The notes beneath the pieces were generated by a model. The model searched no databases. It was not told where the DNA came from and saw nothing but the letters and a program-made list of their open reading frames with translations. Shown piece by piece: positions 1 to 8,608 of a stretch of 64,000 nucleotides of DNA. The DNA is taken from contig JAFVIB010000011.1 of NCBI GenBank assembly GCA_017474235.1, positions 17,185 to 81,184 of the forward strand. The letters run 5' to 3'. A program made the translations under genes and the position numbers. Position 1 is the first letter of the stretch, and each line of letters begins with the position of its first letter. Source of the stretch: Alistipes sp. (lineage in GTDB: Bacteria > Bacteroidota > Bacteroidia > Bacteroidales > Rikenellaceae).

Positions 1-2
1 TC

Positions 3-362
3 GATGCAGTACAAAAAAGGAGAGATAAAAATATAGACTTTATCATAATAACCACCCTGATTATCAAATATTTACACCTCGAAAAACCACAAAATAAGTG
101 GATAAAAAGTGCCTATCTGCAAAGATATAAAACACCTATTTTCAAAGCGCCAAAAACGACATCCATAAAAAGTGGACTATCTTATGAAACATCACTAAAT
201 ACACAACTGATTATCAATCAATTACAAGTTTACTATATTATAAACAAGTGGCTATTCACACCTATTTCCACACTAAAAAAACTCCTCAAAAAGCCAAATT
301 CCTTAATAAATAGTCACTCTTGTCGTCTTTATCGTAGAGTTTTCGACAACATTCAAAAATAG
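3..362 (+). CDS. 3' end of an unknown AT-rich gene (5' end outside window)
   Basis: One frame is open from the window edge for 119 codons to a TAG at 360-362. It has no in-frame ATG, so the start lies upstream of the window. The stretch is very AT-rich, and by rough estimate an open frame this long by chance is unlikely there. The product is basic, rich in Lys, Ile, Leu and Asn, and has no motif I recognise. The stop codon coincides with the first bases of the hairpin at 360-379, which sits between this gene and the convergent small gene at 403-561. The base composition is unlike the rest of the window, as seen in acquired loci such as surface-polysaccharide genes, but that link is only a guess. 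Confidence 0.6.
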   Translation, partial: DAVQKRRDKNIDFIIITTLIIKYLHLEKPQNKWIKSAYLQRYKTPIFKAPKTTSIKSGLSYETSLNTQLIINQLQVYYIINKWLFTPISTLKKLLKKPNSLINSHSCRLYRRVFDNIQK

Positions 363-380
363 CCACCCGAAGGCGGCTAC
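354..380 (-). terminator. Intrinsic terminator with UUCG loop
   Basis: Read on the minus strand, TAGCCGCC-TTCG-GGTGGCTA forms an 8-bp stem (one G-T pair) closed by a stable UUCG loop and followed by five T. It lies about 20 bp past the stop of the minus-strand gene at 403-561 and begins at the stop codon of the plus-strand gene ending at 362, so it may serve both. Confidence 0.75.
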
Positions 381-402
381 AAAAGGACAGAGGTTGTGGC
401 GA

Positions 403-561
403 TTATTGGTCGTTGGAGTCGGCTTTTATTTTGTCAAATAGTGTCAAAATACCGCCGATGGTTGCCCCGAGGAAGCATAGTATGCCATAACCGACAAGCA
501 CAATCACTCCGAGAGCAATCAAAATCATTATTCCGTAACCTATAAAACTCCAGATCTCCAT
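403..561 (-). CDS. Small single-span membrane protein, 52 aa
   Basis: An ATG at 559-561 opens a 52-codon frame ending in TAA. The protein starts MEIWSFIGYG, has one long hydrophobic segment (about residues 5-42) containing several glycines, and ends in a charged tail (FDKIKADSNDQ). This fits a small inner-membrane protein with the tail on one face. A strong terminator follows, and a TAnnTTTG box lies 22 bp upstream of the ATG, so it has its own transcription unit signals. I do not recognise a family. The clean start, terminator and amphipathic layout argue that it is a real gene and not a chance frame. Confidence 0.65.
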   Translation of the reverse strand: MEIWSFIGYGIMILIALGVIVLVGYGILCFLGATIGGILTLFDKIKADSNDQ

Positions 562-583
562 AGTAAACTTGACTTTGTGAGTA

Positions 584-591
584 CAAATTTA
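584..591 (-). promoter_or_regulatory. Putative -7 box for the 52-aa membrane protein gene
   Basis: The minus strand reads TAAATTTG, a match to the Bacteroidetes -7 consensus TAnnTTTG, 22 bp upstream of the ATG at 561. No clear TTTG was seen at the expected -33 position. The rest of 562-801 is AT-rich and shows nothing else I can name. Confidence 0.4.
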
Positions 592-801
592 ACAAAAATT
601 ATTCAATTATCCGCTATACATAATTATTTGGAAGTGATTACGACAACTACAAATAAATGTATAATAAATAGTGTGTAATCAGTCTAAAAAATAATCTTTT
701 TATTAATAAGCAACACAAAAGGCAAGAAACGGAAATTTATATAATATTATCAATGGTAAATAATGCAAACGAAAAGAAAATGCAAGTTTTTCTTTAAGAA
801 A

Positions 802-833
802 TTTGCATAATATAGAATATTTACCTACCTTTG
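802..833 (+). promoter_or_regulatory. Promoter of the first SusC/SusD cluster
   Basis: TTTG at 802-805 and TACCTTTG at 826-833 are separated by 20 bp, the classic Bacteroidetes -33/-7 arrangement. The predicted start site is near 840, giving a leader of roughly 57 nt before the susC ATG at 897. No regulatory gene (anti-sigma/ECF or hybrid two-component) adjoins the cluster. Confidence 0.75.
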
Positions 834-896
834 TATATTAATTAGGAATTGCAGACGGACACAAAACCTATTTTATAAACTTAAAAAACTAATTGT

Positions 897-3800
897 ATGA
901 AAAAACTGCTACACAACTCAGCAAGATTGCTTCTTGTGATGCTTGCTTGCTGTTTCAGTTTGACCGCCATTGCGCAGAAGAGATCCATACAGGGTACTGT
1001 TGTGGATGAAACCGGCGCTCCAATGATTGGTGCTTCCGTAGTCGTAATGAGTGGCGAGAACATCGTGGGGGGGGGTACAACTACCGATATTTCAGGTAGT
1101 TACACCGTTTCTGTAGAAACCGGTCAATCTCTTGACATATCCTTTATCGGATATAAGTCAGCGAGAGTTGCCATCACAGCACAACAGACTGTCTATAAGA
1201 CCACATTGGTTATGGACAGTGAGGCTGTAGAAGAGGTCGTTGTCGTAGGTTACGGCACCGAGAAGAAGGTAAACCTTACCGGTTCGGTATCTTCAATCTC
1301 TACCGAGGAGTTTAATTCTCGACCAATCACCCAGCTCTCTACCGCATTGCAGGGTATCGCTCCGGGCGTTACAGTAACCACAGCAGGTGGTGCTCCGGGT
1401 GCTGATACAGGTAACATTCAGATTCGCGGTATCGGCTCTTTTGGTGGCTCTGATTGCGCACCACTTATCCTTATCGACGGCGTTGAGGGTGATATGAACT
1501 CCGTTGATGCTTCACAAATCGATCAAATCACAGTACTTAAGGACGCTGCTTCTGCTGCAATCTACGGTTCGCGTGCAGCAAATGGTGTTATCTTGATTAC
1601 AACAAAGCGTGCCGGCAAGGACAAGTTCGGTGTAACTTATCGTGGTTATGTTGGTTGGCAGGAGCCTGTTGTATATCCTGATGTTGTTGGTCCAGAGGAC
1701 TTTATGCGTCTGCAGAGTATTGCTGAGGCAAACGACGGTATCACTAAGCTCACTTACTCTCCTGAGTATATTGAGAACTACCGCAAGAACAACTTCCTTG
1801 ATCCTGATGCATACCCAATCATCGATTGGCAGAAGCGCCTGATGACCGGTAACGGTTTCACTCACAGCCATATTGTAACTATGTCCGCAGGCTCTGAGCG
1901 TATCCGCAACATTTCATCATTCGGTTATCTTGATCAGAACGGTATTATCAAGGATGCATCTTTCAGCCGTTTCAACTTGCGTAACAACCTCGATGTTCAG
2001 CTTCACAAAAAGTTCAAGCTCAGTCTCGACATCGCAGGTACTTACTCAAACCGCGAGATTAACCCTTATCAGAATGGTATCTTCCAGTTTATGAACGCAA
2101 AGGACCCTGTAATGCTTGCACAGTGGTCTGATGGCAGCTACGCTCCGTTCACAGGTGGTACAACAAACCCACTGCCAATGATTGAGACAGGTGTAGGTGG
2201 TAACCGCCACTATCAGAGACTCAACATCAAGGCTGCTGTTGCATTGGAGTACAAGCCTGTTAAGTGGCTCACTCTCGAGGTTAAGGCTGCTCCACAGCTT
2301 TCAGCAACAAAGAACCACACTTTCAAAGATCAGGTTGAGTATCACTCAGATCCATACGGTTCTATCTCTCCTATCACCAATGTTGAGTTCAACTCTTTGG
2401 ATGAGAGCATTGCAACTACATTCAACGGCTACTATCACGGTATGCTGACCTTGGCTCACAGCTTTGGTAAGCATAACCTCAAGCTGCTCCTCGGTGCATC
2501 TTACGAGAATACAGAGTACTCATCACTCTCTGCTTATCGTCAGGATTTTGCATATCCTCAGTATGATGTAATCGACGCAGGTGCTGATAACGAGTTCAAG
2601 CAGAATGGTGGTACTCGCACACAGCTTGCTTTGGCTTCATTCTTCGGTCGTTTCAACTACAACTATGACAACCGTTACCTGTTTGAGGCTAACCTCCGTT
2701 ATGACGGTTCTTCACGCTTCTCTAAGCGCAACCGTTGGGGTCTGTTCCCATCATTCTCTGCAGCTTGGCGTCTGAGCGAGGAGTCATTTATGGATAGCAC
2801 TCGCGATGTACTGACAGAGGCTAAGATTCGTCTCTCTTATGGTACTTTGGGTAACCAGAACATCGGTGGTAACTACCCTACTGCACAGATGCTCTCAATT
2901 TCATCTATTGCAGCTGCCGGCAGCATCTACCCTATCGTTGCACAGACTTCTCTTGCAAATGAGAATATCACTTGGGAGACTACATATATGGCAGATGCCG
3001 GTATCGACTTGACTTTGTGGGAGAAATTCACTTTGACAGCCGACTACTACTACAAGAAGACTGACGGTATCCTTATGAAGCTCGATATCCCTTCTACAAT
3101 CGGTCTTAACGCACCTTATCAGAACGCAGGTGTTGTAACTAACCACGGTTGGGAGGTAGCTTTGGGCTACAACAACCGTTGGGGCGATTGGTCATTCGGC
3201 GTACAGGGCAACATCTCTGATGTAATCAACGAAATTGTCGATATGAAGGGTACTTCAGGTTCAAGCGGCGTTATCCGCAACCAGGAGGGTTCATCTATCA
3301 ACTCTCTCTACTTGCTCAAGAGCCTCGGCATCGTTCAGACACAGGAGCAGGCAGACTGGATTAACGAGAACTGCCCTCAGTATGGTCAGGTAACTCATCC
3401 GGGAGACCTTGTTTATGAGGACTACAACCTCGATAACAAGATTGATGACAACGATAAGCAGATTGTAGGCTCACTTATCCCTCGTTACACTTACGGTCTT
3501 ACACTCAATGTAGGTTGGAAGGGTATCAACTTGAGCGCACAGTTCCAGGGCGTAGGTAAGGCAAACGCTTATATCAGTGGTTACTATACTCAGCCTTGCG
3601 TTAGTGGTGGTACATTCCAGAAGAGCCACATTGACAACTGGACTCCAGAGAATACCGACGCTAAGTATCCTCGTCTCTCTTATCAGGCAGACCTTAACAA
3701 GAAGTCTTCTACATTCTGGATGGCAAACGGTGCATACTGCCGTCTGAAGAACCTTCAGTTGAGCTACACCTTCCCTAAGAAGATAGTAAAGGCTATGAAG

Positions 3801-3980
3801 ATTAAGGGTCTTATGGTTTATGCAAATGCTACAAACCTCTTCACTATCAGTGACTACTATGATGGTTATGACCCTGAGACAGCTTACCAGAGTGGTTCAC
3901 AGGGTGCAACAACCGGTTCTATCGGTAACAACTACCCACTTTGTAGCACATACACATTCGGTGCAGAGATTAAATTCTAA
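897..3980 (+). CDS. SusC/RagA-family TonB-linked outer membrane transporter
   Basis: This is a 1027-aa outer-membrane barrel that imports ligands captured by its SusD partner, powered by TonB. A signal peptide ends at about residue 26 (AIA before Q). A carboxypeptidase-regulatory-like beta domain follows (about 29-110, QGTVVDETGAPMIGASV), then a TonB-box-like EEVVVVGYGT, a plug (about 125-235, with VLKDAASAAIYGSRAANGVI) and the barrel, ending in aromatic FGAEIKF. It lies 14 bp upstream of susD. Codons 57-60 hold a run of nine G (GTG GGG GGG GGT), although glycine is otherwise almost always GGT or GGC here. Slippage in this run would frameshift the gene. The substrate is unknown; the downstream genes are not sugar-degrading enzymes. 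Confidence 0.95.
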   Translation: MKKLLHNSARLLLVMLACCFSLTAIAQKRSIQGTVVDETGAPMIGASVVVMSGENIVGGGTTTDISGSYTVSVETGQSLDISFIGYKSARVAITAQQTVYKTTLVMDSEAVEEVVVVGYGTEKKVNLTGSVSSISTEEFNSRPITQLSTALQGIAPGVTVTTAGGAPGADTGNIQIRGIGSFGGSDCAPLILIDGVEGDMNSVDASQIDQITVLKDAASAAIYGSRAANGVILITTKRAGKDKFGVTYRGYVGWQEPVVYPDVVGPEDFMRLQSIAEANDGITKLTYSPEYIENYRKNNFLDPDAYPIIDWQKRLMTGNGFTHSHIVTMSAGSERIRNISSFGYLDQNGIIKDASFSRFNLRNNLDVQLHKKFKLSLDIAGTYSNREINPYQNGIFQFMNAKDPVMLAQWSDGSYAPFTGGTTNPLPMIETGVGGNRHYQRLNIKAAVALEYKPVKWLTLEVKAAPQLSATKNHTFKDQVEYHSDPYGSISPITNVEFNSLDESIATTFNGYYHGMLTLAHSFGKHNLKLLLGASYENTEYSSLSAYRQDFAYPQYDVIDAGADNEFKQNGGTRTQLALASFFGRFNYNYDNRYLFEANLRYDGSSRFSKRNRWGLFPSFSAAWRLSEESFMDSTRDVLTEAKIRLSYGTLGNQNIGGNYPTAQMLSISSIAAAGSIYPIVAQTSLANENITWETTYMADAGIDLTLWEKFTLTADYYYKKTDGILMKLDIPSTIGLNAPYQNAGVVTNHGWEVALGYNNRWGDWSFGVQGNISDVINEIVDMKGTSGSSGVIRNQEGSSINSLYLLKSLGIVQTQEQADWINENCPQYGQVTHPGDLVYEDYNLDNKIDDNDKQIVGSLIPRYTYGLTLNVGWKGINLSAQFQGVGKANAYISGYYTQPCVSGGTFQKSHIDNWTPENTDAKYPRLSYQADLNKKSSTFWMANGAYCRLKNLQLSYTFPKKIVKAMKIKGLMVYANATNLFTISDYYDGYDPETAYQSGSQGATTGSIGNNYPLCSTYTFGAEIKF
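1067..1075 (+). repeat. G9 homopolymer inside susC
   Basis: Nine consecutive G at codons 57-60 of the SusC gene encode V-G-G-G with GGG codons that the gene otherwise avoids. It is the only G run of this length I noticed in a coding region of the window. Gain or loss of one G would truncate SusC soon after the signal peptide and start of the N-terminal domain. Confidence 0.85.
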
Positions 3981-3994
3981 AACAGATTGCAATT

Positions 3995-5785
3995 ATGAAA
4001 AAGAATATTATAACTTTACTTCTGTCGGTAGTTCTTTTGAGCAGTTGCTCTCTTGATCGTGAGCCGCTTGACGGTCCATCTACCGGTACTTTCCCTGCAA
4101 CCGCAGAAGAGGCTGAGGCAGGTCTGCTTGCCGCTTATAAGAGCCTTTCAAATGATGTACACCAGTACAACCCAGCAGATCGTTGGTACGATCAGCTCTC
4201 TGATATTGGTGCTATGAGAACTACTATGTCAAGCTGGCCTAACTTCGGCTTGTCAACCGTTACCTCAGAACTCTCTCATGTAGAGAAGACATACACTCGT
4301 ATCTATAAGGCTATCGGTCGTGTACACCTTGTACTCGACAAACTCGATAATCTTCGTGGTGTAGTATCTGACGAGCAGTACTATCAGTTCAAGGCTGAGC
4401 TCCTCTGTCTTCGTGCTTATCAGTATGACAAGGGTTGTAAGATTTTTGGTGATATGCCGTGGATTGACCACGCACTCGACCTTGATGACTACGCATACGC
4501 TCGTACACCAAAGGCTGAGGTTATTGCCAATATTCTCAACGATTTGGATGATGAGTTGATAGACAACCTCCCTATTGCTTGGGACCGTGCTACTTGGGGA
4601 ACTTGCCGTATTGGTCGTGTAGCTGCATATGCACTCAAGGCTCGTATCTGTCTTGAGTGGGGTTTCTTCGAGGATGCTGCTAAGTATTCAAAGAAGGCTC
4701 TTGACCTTGCAGCCGGTGTTTATGACCTTACTCCACTGGATTGCACCTACTACCCTACACACGCAGATGGTGAGCCAGATCCAACCCCACTTTTCGGTTA
4801 CGATGCTGAGAGAAACTCTCGTGAGTGGATTTGGGCTATTCAGTTCGACCGTCTTGCTGCAAGTAACACACACCAGGGTGTATATAACCATGCTTCTCGT
4901 GTACACAATGGCTCTGCAGGTGCTGGTCCAGCTATGGCATTTATTGACACCTTCCAGTGTACTGACGGTCTTTCTATTGCTGAGTCTCCACTCTACAATT
5001 GGCAGGACCCTTGGAAGAATCGTGACCCACGCCTCGACCTGTTCTGCTTGCGTTCAGGCGCACGCTCTATGGGCGTTCAGTTCTCAACAGACCCTGCTGA
5101 CAAGACTGTCTTTGATTATAATATAGGTAAGGCAGTGCCTAATGGCGATGTTACAGGTAATAAGAGTGAGTATGGTCCTAACGGCACAAAGGGTCCTGGT
5201 GGCTACTTATGGCGTAAGTTCCTCAATATGGAGTACTATGCAAGCGTTACCGGTAACTCTTATGAGGATGAGTTGGATTTGCCTATTATTCGTCTTGCTG
5301 AGGTGCTTTTGGTTGATGCCGAGGCAAATATCGAGTGGGAGGGTGGTGACCTCTCTCGCGCAAAGGCAAATATCGACCGTATTCGTGCTCGTGTAAATAT
5401 GCCTCCTGTAAAGGCGACCGACCGTGAGGGTCTGCGTTCAGCTCTTCGTTACGAGCGTAAGGTAGAGCTCTGCTGCGAGGGCTTCCGTTGGTTTGACATC
5501 CGTCGTTGGAAGGACTCTACAGGTAAGCCGCTGGTATATAAGGCTATGAATGTTCAGCAGTTTGCACCGGGTTATGGTCGCACAACTTCAAATGCTAAGC
5601 CGACTATCGACGAGAACTGGATTGTCACTTACGACAAGAACAACACCTTTGACGGTAAGGCTTGCAATGCTCGTGTTCACACAACCTTCAAGTTTGTGGA
5701 TAAGGATATGCTTTGGCCATTCCCATATACCGAGATGGTTACCAACCCAATGATTGGTTTGGAGAATAACAACCCTGGTTATTAA
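3995..5785 (+). CDS. SusD/RagB-family surface lipoprotein
   Basis: This 596-aa lipoprotein binds ligand at the cell surface and caps the SusC barrel. The lipobox is LLSSC (Cys18), followed by the SusD-like N-terminal helices (about 25-330, including the ALKARICLEWG helix) and the C-terminal half with RYERKVELCCEGFRWFDIRRW, a hallmark of the family. It starts 14 bp after susC and runs into the next gene 17 bp later, so all three are probably one transcript. The ligand cannot be read from the sequence. Confidence 0.95.
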   Translation: MKKNIITLLLSVVLLSSCSLDREPLDGPSTGTFPATAEEAEAGLLAAYKSLSNDVHQYNPADRWYDQLSDIGAMRTTMSSWPNFGLSTVTSELSHVEKTYTRIYKAIGRVHLVLDKLDNLRGVVSDEQYYQFKAELLCLRAYQYDKGCKIFGDMPWIDHALDLDDYAYARTPKAEVIANILNDLDDELIDNLPIAWDRATWGTCRIGRVAAYALKARICLEWGFFEDAAKYSKKALDLAAGVYDLTPLDCTYYPTHADGEPDPTPLFGYDAERNSREWIWAIQFDRLAASNTHQGVYNHASRVHNGSAGAGPAMAFIDTFQCTDGLSIAESPLYNWQDPWKNRDPRLDLFCLRSGARSMGVQFSTDPADKTVFDYNIGKAVPNGDVTGNKSEYGPNGTKGPGGYLWRKFLNMEYYASVTGNSYEDELDLPIIRLAEVLLVDAEANIEWEGGDLSRAKANIDRIRARVNMPPVKATDREGLRSALRYERKVELCCEGFRWFDIRRWKDSTGKPLVYKAMNVQQFAPGYGRTTSNAKPTIDENWIVTYDKNNTFDGKACNARVHTTFKFVDKDMLWPFPYTEMVTNPMIGLENNNPGY

Positions 5786-5802
5786 TATTAAGAGCGTTCA
5801 CA

Positions 5803-8358
5803 ATGAAAAAGATTTGGAAATATTTAAGCTTCTGCCTGCCTGTTATGGCGTTGGCAGTGGGTTGTACCGAGGCTGACGGCATCTCTGAGTTCCAGCCCGA
5901 TACAAACAAGACCGGCGATGTAACAATCCTTGCCTCTATTGAGAATGCCGACTCTCGTGCATCTTTGGTTGCTACCGGAGAGGCTCGTTGGCAGCCTGAG
6001 GATGGCATTAAGGTTGTTTGCGATGACGGCTCTACAACTATATTTGAGTTGGACGGCACAGGCGAGACTCGTCGTGCGCTGTTCAAGGGCTCTCTGAGCG
6101 GAAACTCTGTTGGAGAGTATGCAATCTACCCTACAACTGCCGATTTTTCAAACAACAGCCTCTCTATCACACTTCCTTCAGTAGTTGAGGCATCGGCAAC
6201 CGGCACTTGTGCCTTTATGGCAGGTGTTATCGACGAGAAGAATGAGGTTGAGTTCAAGCAGCTTACAGCATACGCTACTGTTCAGCTTAACAACATTCCT
6301 GACAAGTCTGTAAAGATTGTTTTCTCTTCAGATAAGAACCTTTCAGGCAATGTTACAGTTACACTTCCTGATGCACTGACTGAGGGTGCAGCAGCAAAGG
6401 CTGGCAATGAGACTGTTACAGTAAACTTTGAGGGCAAAGCACCTTCAATGATCAATGTATTCCTCCCACTTGCTGTTGGCGAGTATTCACACATCACAGC
6501 TACTGCTTACAACGAGAAGGGAAATGTACTTAGCGAGGGTGTTGTTGCATCACTTGTAAGTGCATCACGCGGTCTGCTTCTGAGCTACAATGTTGATATG
6601 CCGGGTGCATCTAAGCCAACACCAATCCCTGGTACTGTAAATGTTGCAGGTATCTACTGGGCACTTGGTAACCTCGAGTATGAGGCTGGCGCAACAGCTA
6701 CTAACGGTTTTGCCGAGGGTTGGAGAATTGCACCAAGTCAGGAGCACCACTTCTATATGGATAAGCCGGGCGATATTAAGGATCTTAAGGATTACAACAA
6801 GGTTGCACACTTCAACTTTGGTGGTATTGCAGATTATGCATCTATCAATGCTGCTTCTGCTGTACACATTGCCGGCAGCCCTGCATTTGACTTCAGCGGT
6901 AAGATGTACTCTGACGCTGCTTGCAAGAACGAGACTACCGACTTCAACGCGGCACAGTTTGGTGATATTGCACACTGGGCATCACGCGGTCAGTTCCGTA
7001 TGCCTACATCAGAGGAGTTTGCAGCTCTCTATGAGAAGGCTTGCTACACTGCTGCTGTCTATAACTCAGTTAACGGTACATACTTCTTCGACCCTGAGAA
7101 TGGCGAGGACCCTGTATATGTAGAGGGTGTTAAGGAGCTTACCGCTGCTGATTTGACAGTAGGTCTGTTCCTCCCAGCTACAGGTCGCTGCTACAACAAC
7201 ACTGAGTATAACATCTATAAGGTTAACGATCAGGGCTTCTACCGTGCATCGACTGTAGATCCTAACTCTCAGGTTGGTAATGGTTACGGTGTTCTCTACC
7301 GTACTCTAACAGGTGGTGCTACGGCTTATGATGAGGCTACTACAGGCAAGCCATTCTTTAACGATGGTCTGCGCGGTAGCGGTAACAACGCCGGTACTTA
7401 CAACTATGGTGCTCTGTCACGCTACTCTATCCGTCCTGTATATGTAAGCGGAAACTTCGCACCTGTTACACCTGCTCCGGACCCAACACCGGACCCTGAT
7501 CCAACTCCGGGTCCTGATACAGATCCTGTTCCAACAACAGGTACTGTAACTGTTGCGGGCATTGAGTGGGCAATCGGTAACCTCCAGTTTGAGGAGGGTG
7601 GTGCTACAGGCGAGGGTTTTGCTACAGGCTGGAGCATCAGTGCAGGTCAGCACTTCCACTTCTATATGGGCAAGAGCGGTAATCAGACAGATCTTCCTGA
7701 GAACTTCTCAAAGATGGCACACTTCAACTTCGGAGGTATTACCAATCCATTTATCAACGATGTTACTCTGTCGGCTTCTATTGCAGGCACAAAGGACATC
7801 AGCGGTAAGATGTACACCGATCAGACCTGCGTTGCCGAGACAACAGATTTTGCTGCCGCTAAGTTTGGAGATATTGCATACTGGGCATCAAAGGGTGCAT
7901 ACCGTATGCCAACTGCAGAAGAGATGCAGAAACTCTATACAGACGCATGCCGTGTTAAGGCTACCTACACTACTGCCGATGGTGCTGAGATAAGTGGTAC
8001 ATACTTCTACGATCCTGCATCAGGAGAGACTCCTGGCGCAGTAGAGGTAGATGCTCCTCGCGTAGTTAAAAATGCTGATATGAAGAAGGGTCTGTTCCTT
8101 CCTTATACAGGTCGTGGACAGAGCGGTAATACATACGCAATCTATGCAGTAAATACTCAGGGTGTATATCGTTCATCTACAACTATCAGCGCATCTACCC
8201 TTGAGCAGACCTACGGTGCTATCTATCGTCCTCATGTTCTTAGCGAGGCTGATGGCAAGCATCCTACAGACTATATCTATACATATTGGGAGGCTAAGAA
8301 TCAGACTGCTTACGGTGTTATGGGTCGCTACGCTATCCGCCCTGTAAAGGTTAAGTAA
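5803..8358 (+). CDS. Lipoprotein: fimbrillin-like domain plus two FISUMP-like domains
   Basis: An 851-aa lipoprotein (lipobox ALAVGC, Cys21). Residues about 40-270 resemble the fimbrillin-like fold (TILASIENADSRASL, then YAIYPT and LPLAVGEY). Two homologous modules follow at about 278-553 and 580-851. Each starts T-V-x-VAGIxWAxGNLxxE, contains GKMYxDxxC, GDIAxWASxGxxRMPTxEE and LFLPxTGR, and ends YxIRPV. This layout resembles the FISUMP (Fibrobacter succinogenes major paralogous, TIGR02145) domain. A Pro/Asp-rich linker (about 554-579) joins them. FISUMP domains are common on Bacteroidetes and Fibrobacter surface proteins, but their activity is unknown. The gene is the third of the SusC/SusD cluster, so a role as an accessory surface ligand binder is an inference. 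Confidence 0.8.
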   Translation: MKKIWKYLSFCLPVMALAVGCTEADGISEFQPDTNKTGDVTILASIENADSRASLVATGEARWQPEDGIKVVCDDGSTTIFELDGTGETRRALFKGSLSGNSVGEYAIYPTTADFSNNSLSITLPSVVEASATGTCAFMAGVIDEKNEVEFKQLTAYATVQLNNIPDKSVKIVFSSDKNLSGNVTVTLPDALTEGAAAKAGNETVTVNFEGKAPSMINVFLPLAVGEYSHITATAYNEKGNVLSEGVVASLVSASRGLLLSYNVDMPGASKPTPIPGTVNVAGIYWALGNLEYEAGATATNGFAEGWRIAPSQEHHFYMDKPGDIKDLKDYNKVAHFNFGGIADYASINAASAVHIAGSPAFDFSGKMYSDAACKNETTDFNAAQFGDIAHWASRGQFRMPTSEEFAALYEKACYTAAVYNSVNGTYFFDPENGEDPVYVEGVKELTAADLTVGLFLPATGRCYNNTEYNIYKVNDQGFYRASTVDPNSQVGNGYGVLYRTLTGGATAYDEATTGKPFFNDGLRGSGNNAGTYNYGALSRYSIRPVYVSGNFAPVTPAPDPTPDPDPTPGPDTDPVPTTGTVTVAGIEWAIGNLQFEEGGATGEGFATGWSISAGQHFHFYMGKSGNQTDLPENFSKMAHFNFGGITNPFINDVTLSASIAGTKDISGKMYTDQTCVAETTDFAAAKFGDIAYWASKGAYRMPTAEEMQKLYTDACRVKATYTTADGAEISGTYFYDPASGETPGAVEVDAPRVVKNADMKKGLFLPYTGRGQSGNTYAIYAVNTQGVYRSSTTISASTLEQTYGAIYRPHVLSEADGKHPTDYIYTYWEAKNQTAYGVMGRYAIRPVKVK

Positions 8359-8378
8359 TATCTAAACTAACTCCATAA

Positions 8379-8411
8379 ACACTCCACGCCCGATTTTCGA
8401 GCGTGGAGTGT
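8379..8411 (+). terminator. Strong intercistronic hairpin
   Basis: ACACTCCACGC at 8379-8389 pairs perfectly with GCGTGGAGTGT at 8401-8411. The loop is 11 nt, and the sequence after it (ATAAACTTTTG) is only weakly T-rich. It lies 20 bp after the FISUMP gene and before the 45-aa peptide gene. It could end most transcripts, protect the upstream mRNA from decay, or give partial read-through to the peptide and downstream genes. Confidence 0.6.
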
Positions 8412-8457
8412 ATAAACTTTTGATAACATAACAAACCTAATTAAAAACTTTAACAAA

Positions 8458-8595
8458 ATGAGAACTTACACAAAACCTACTATCCTCGCTGAGGATGTAA
8501 AAGTAGAGGCTGGTTTTCAGACCTCAACTGTAGAATGGGAACTCGGCGCACCGGGTGGCGAGATTGATGTTAATGATTATGAAATCGAACTCTAA
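8458..8595 (+). CDS. 45-aa acidic peptide
   Basis: An ATG at 8458 opens a 45-codon frame ending in TAA at 8593-8595, preceded by an A-rich stretch (TTTAACAAA) typical of starts in this phylum. The product begins MRTYTKPTIL and is strongly acidic overall (10 Asp/Glu against 3 Lys/Arg). It has a GAPGG motif near residues 30-34 and an acidic end (DYEIEL). It has no signal peptide and no cysteine. It lies 13 bp before the next lipoprotein gene. From memory, short proteins starting M-[KR]-x-Y-x-KP occur next to fimbrillin-type genes in Bacteroidales; I cannot verify membership here. It could be a secreted or modified peptide, a small partner protein or a leader peptide. Confidence 0.6.
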   Translation: MRTYTKPTILAEDVKVEAGFQTSTVEWELGAPGGEIDVNDYEIEL

Positions 8596-8608
8596 AAAAT
8601 GTAGCACT

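Noticed and set aside
8555-8608. Upstream start for the 573-aa lipoprotein
   Set aside because: It would put 18 residues ahead of a good lipoprotein signal and overlap the 45-aa peptide gene.
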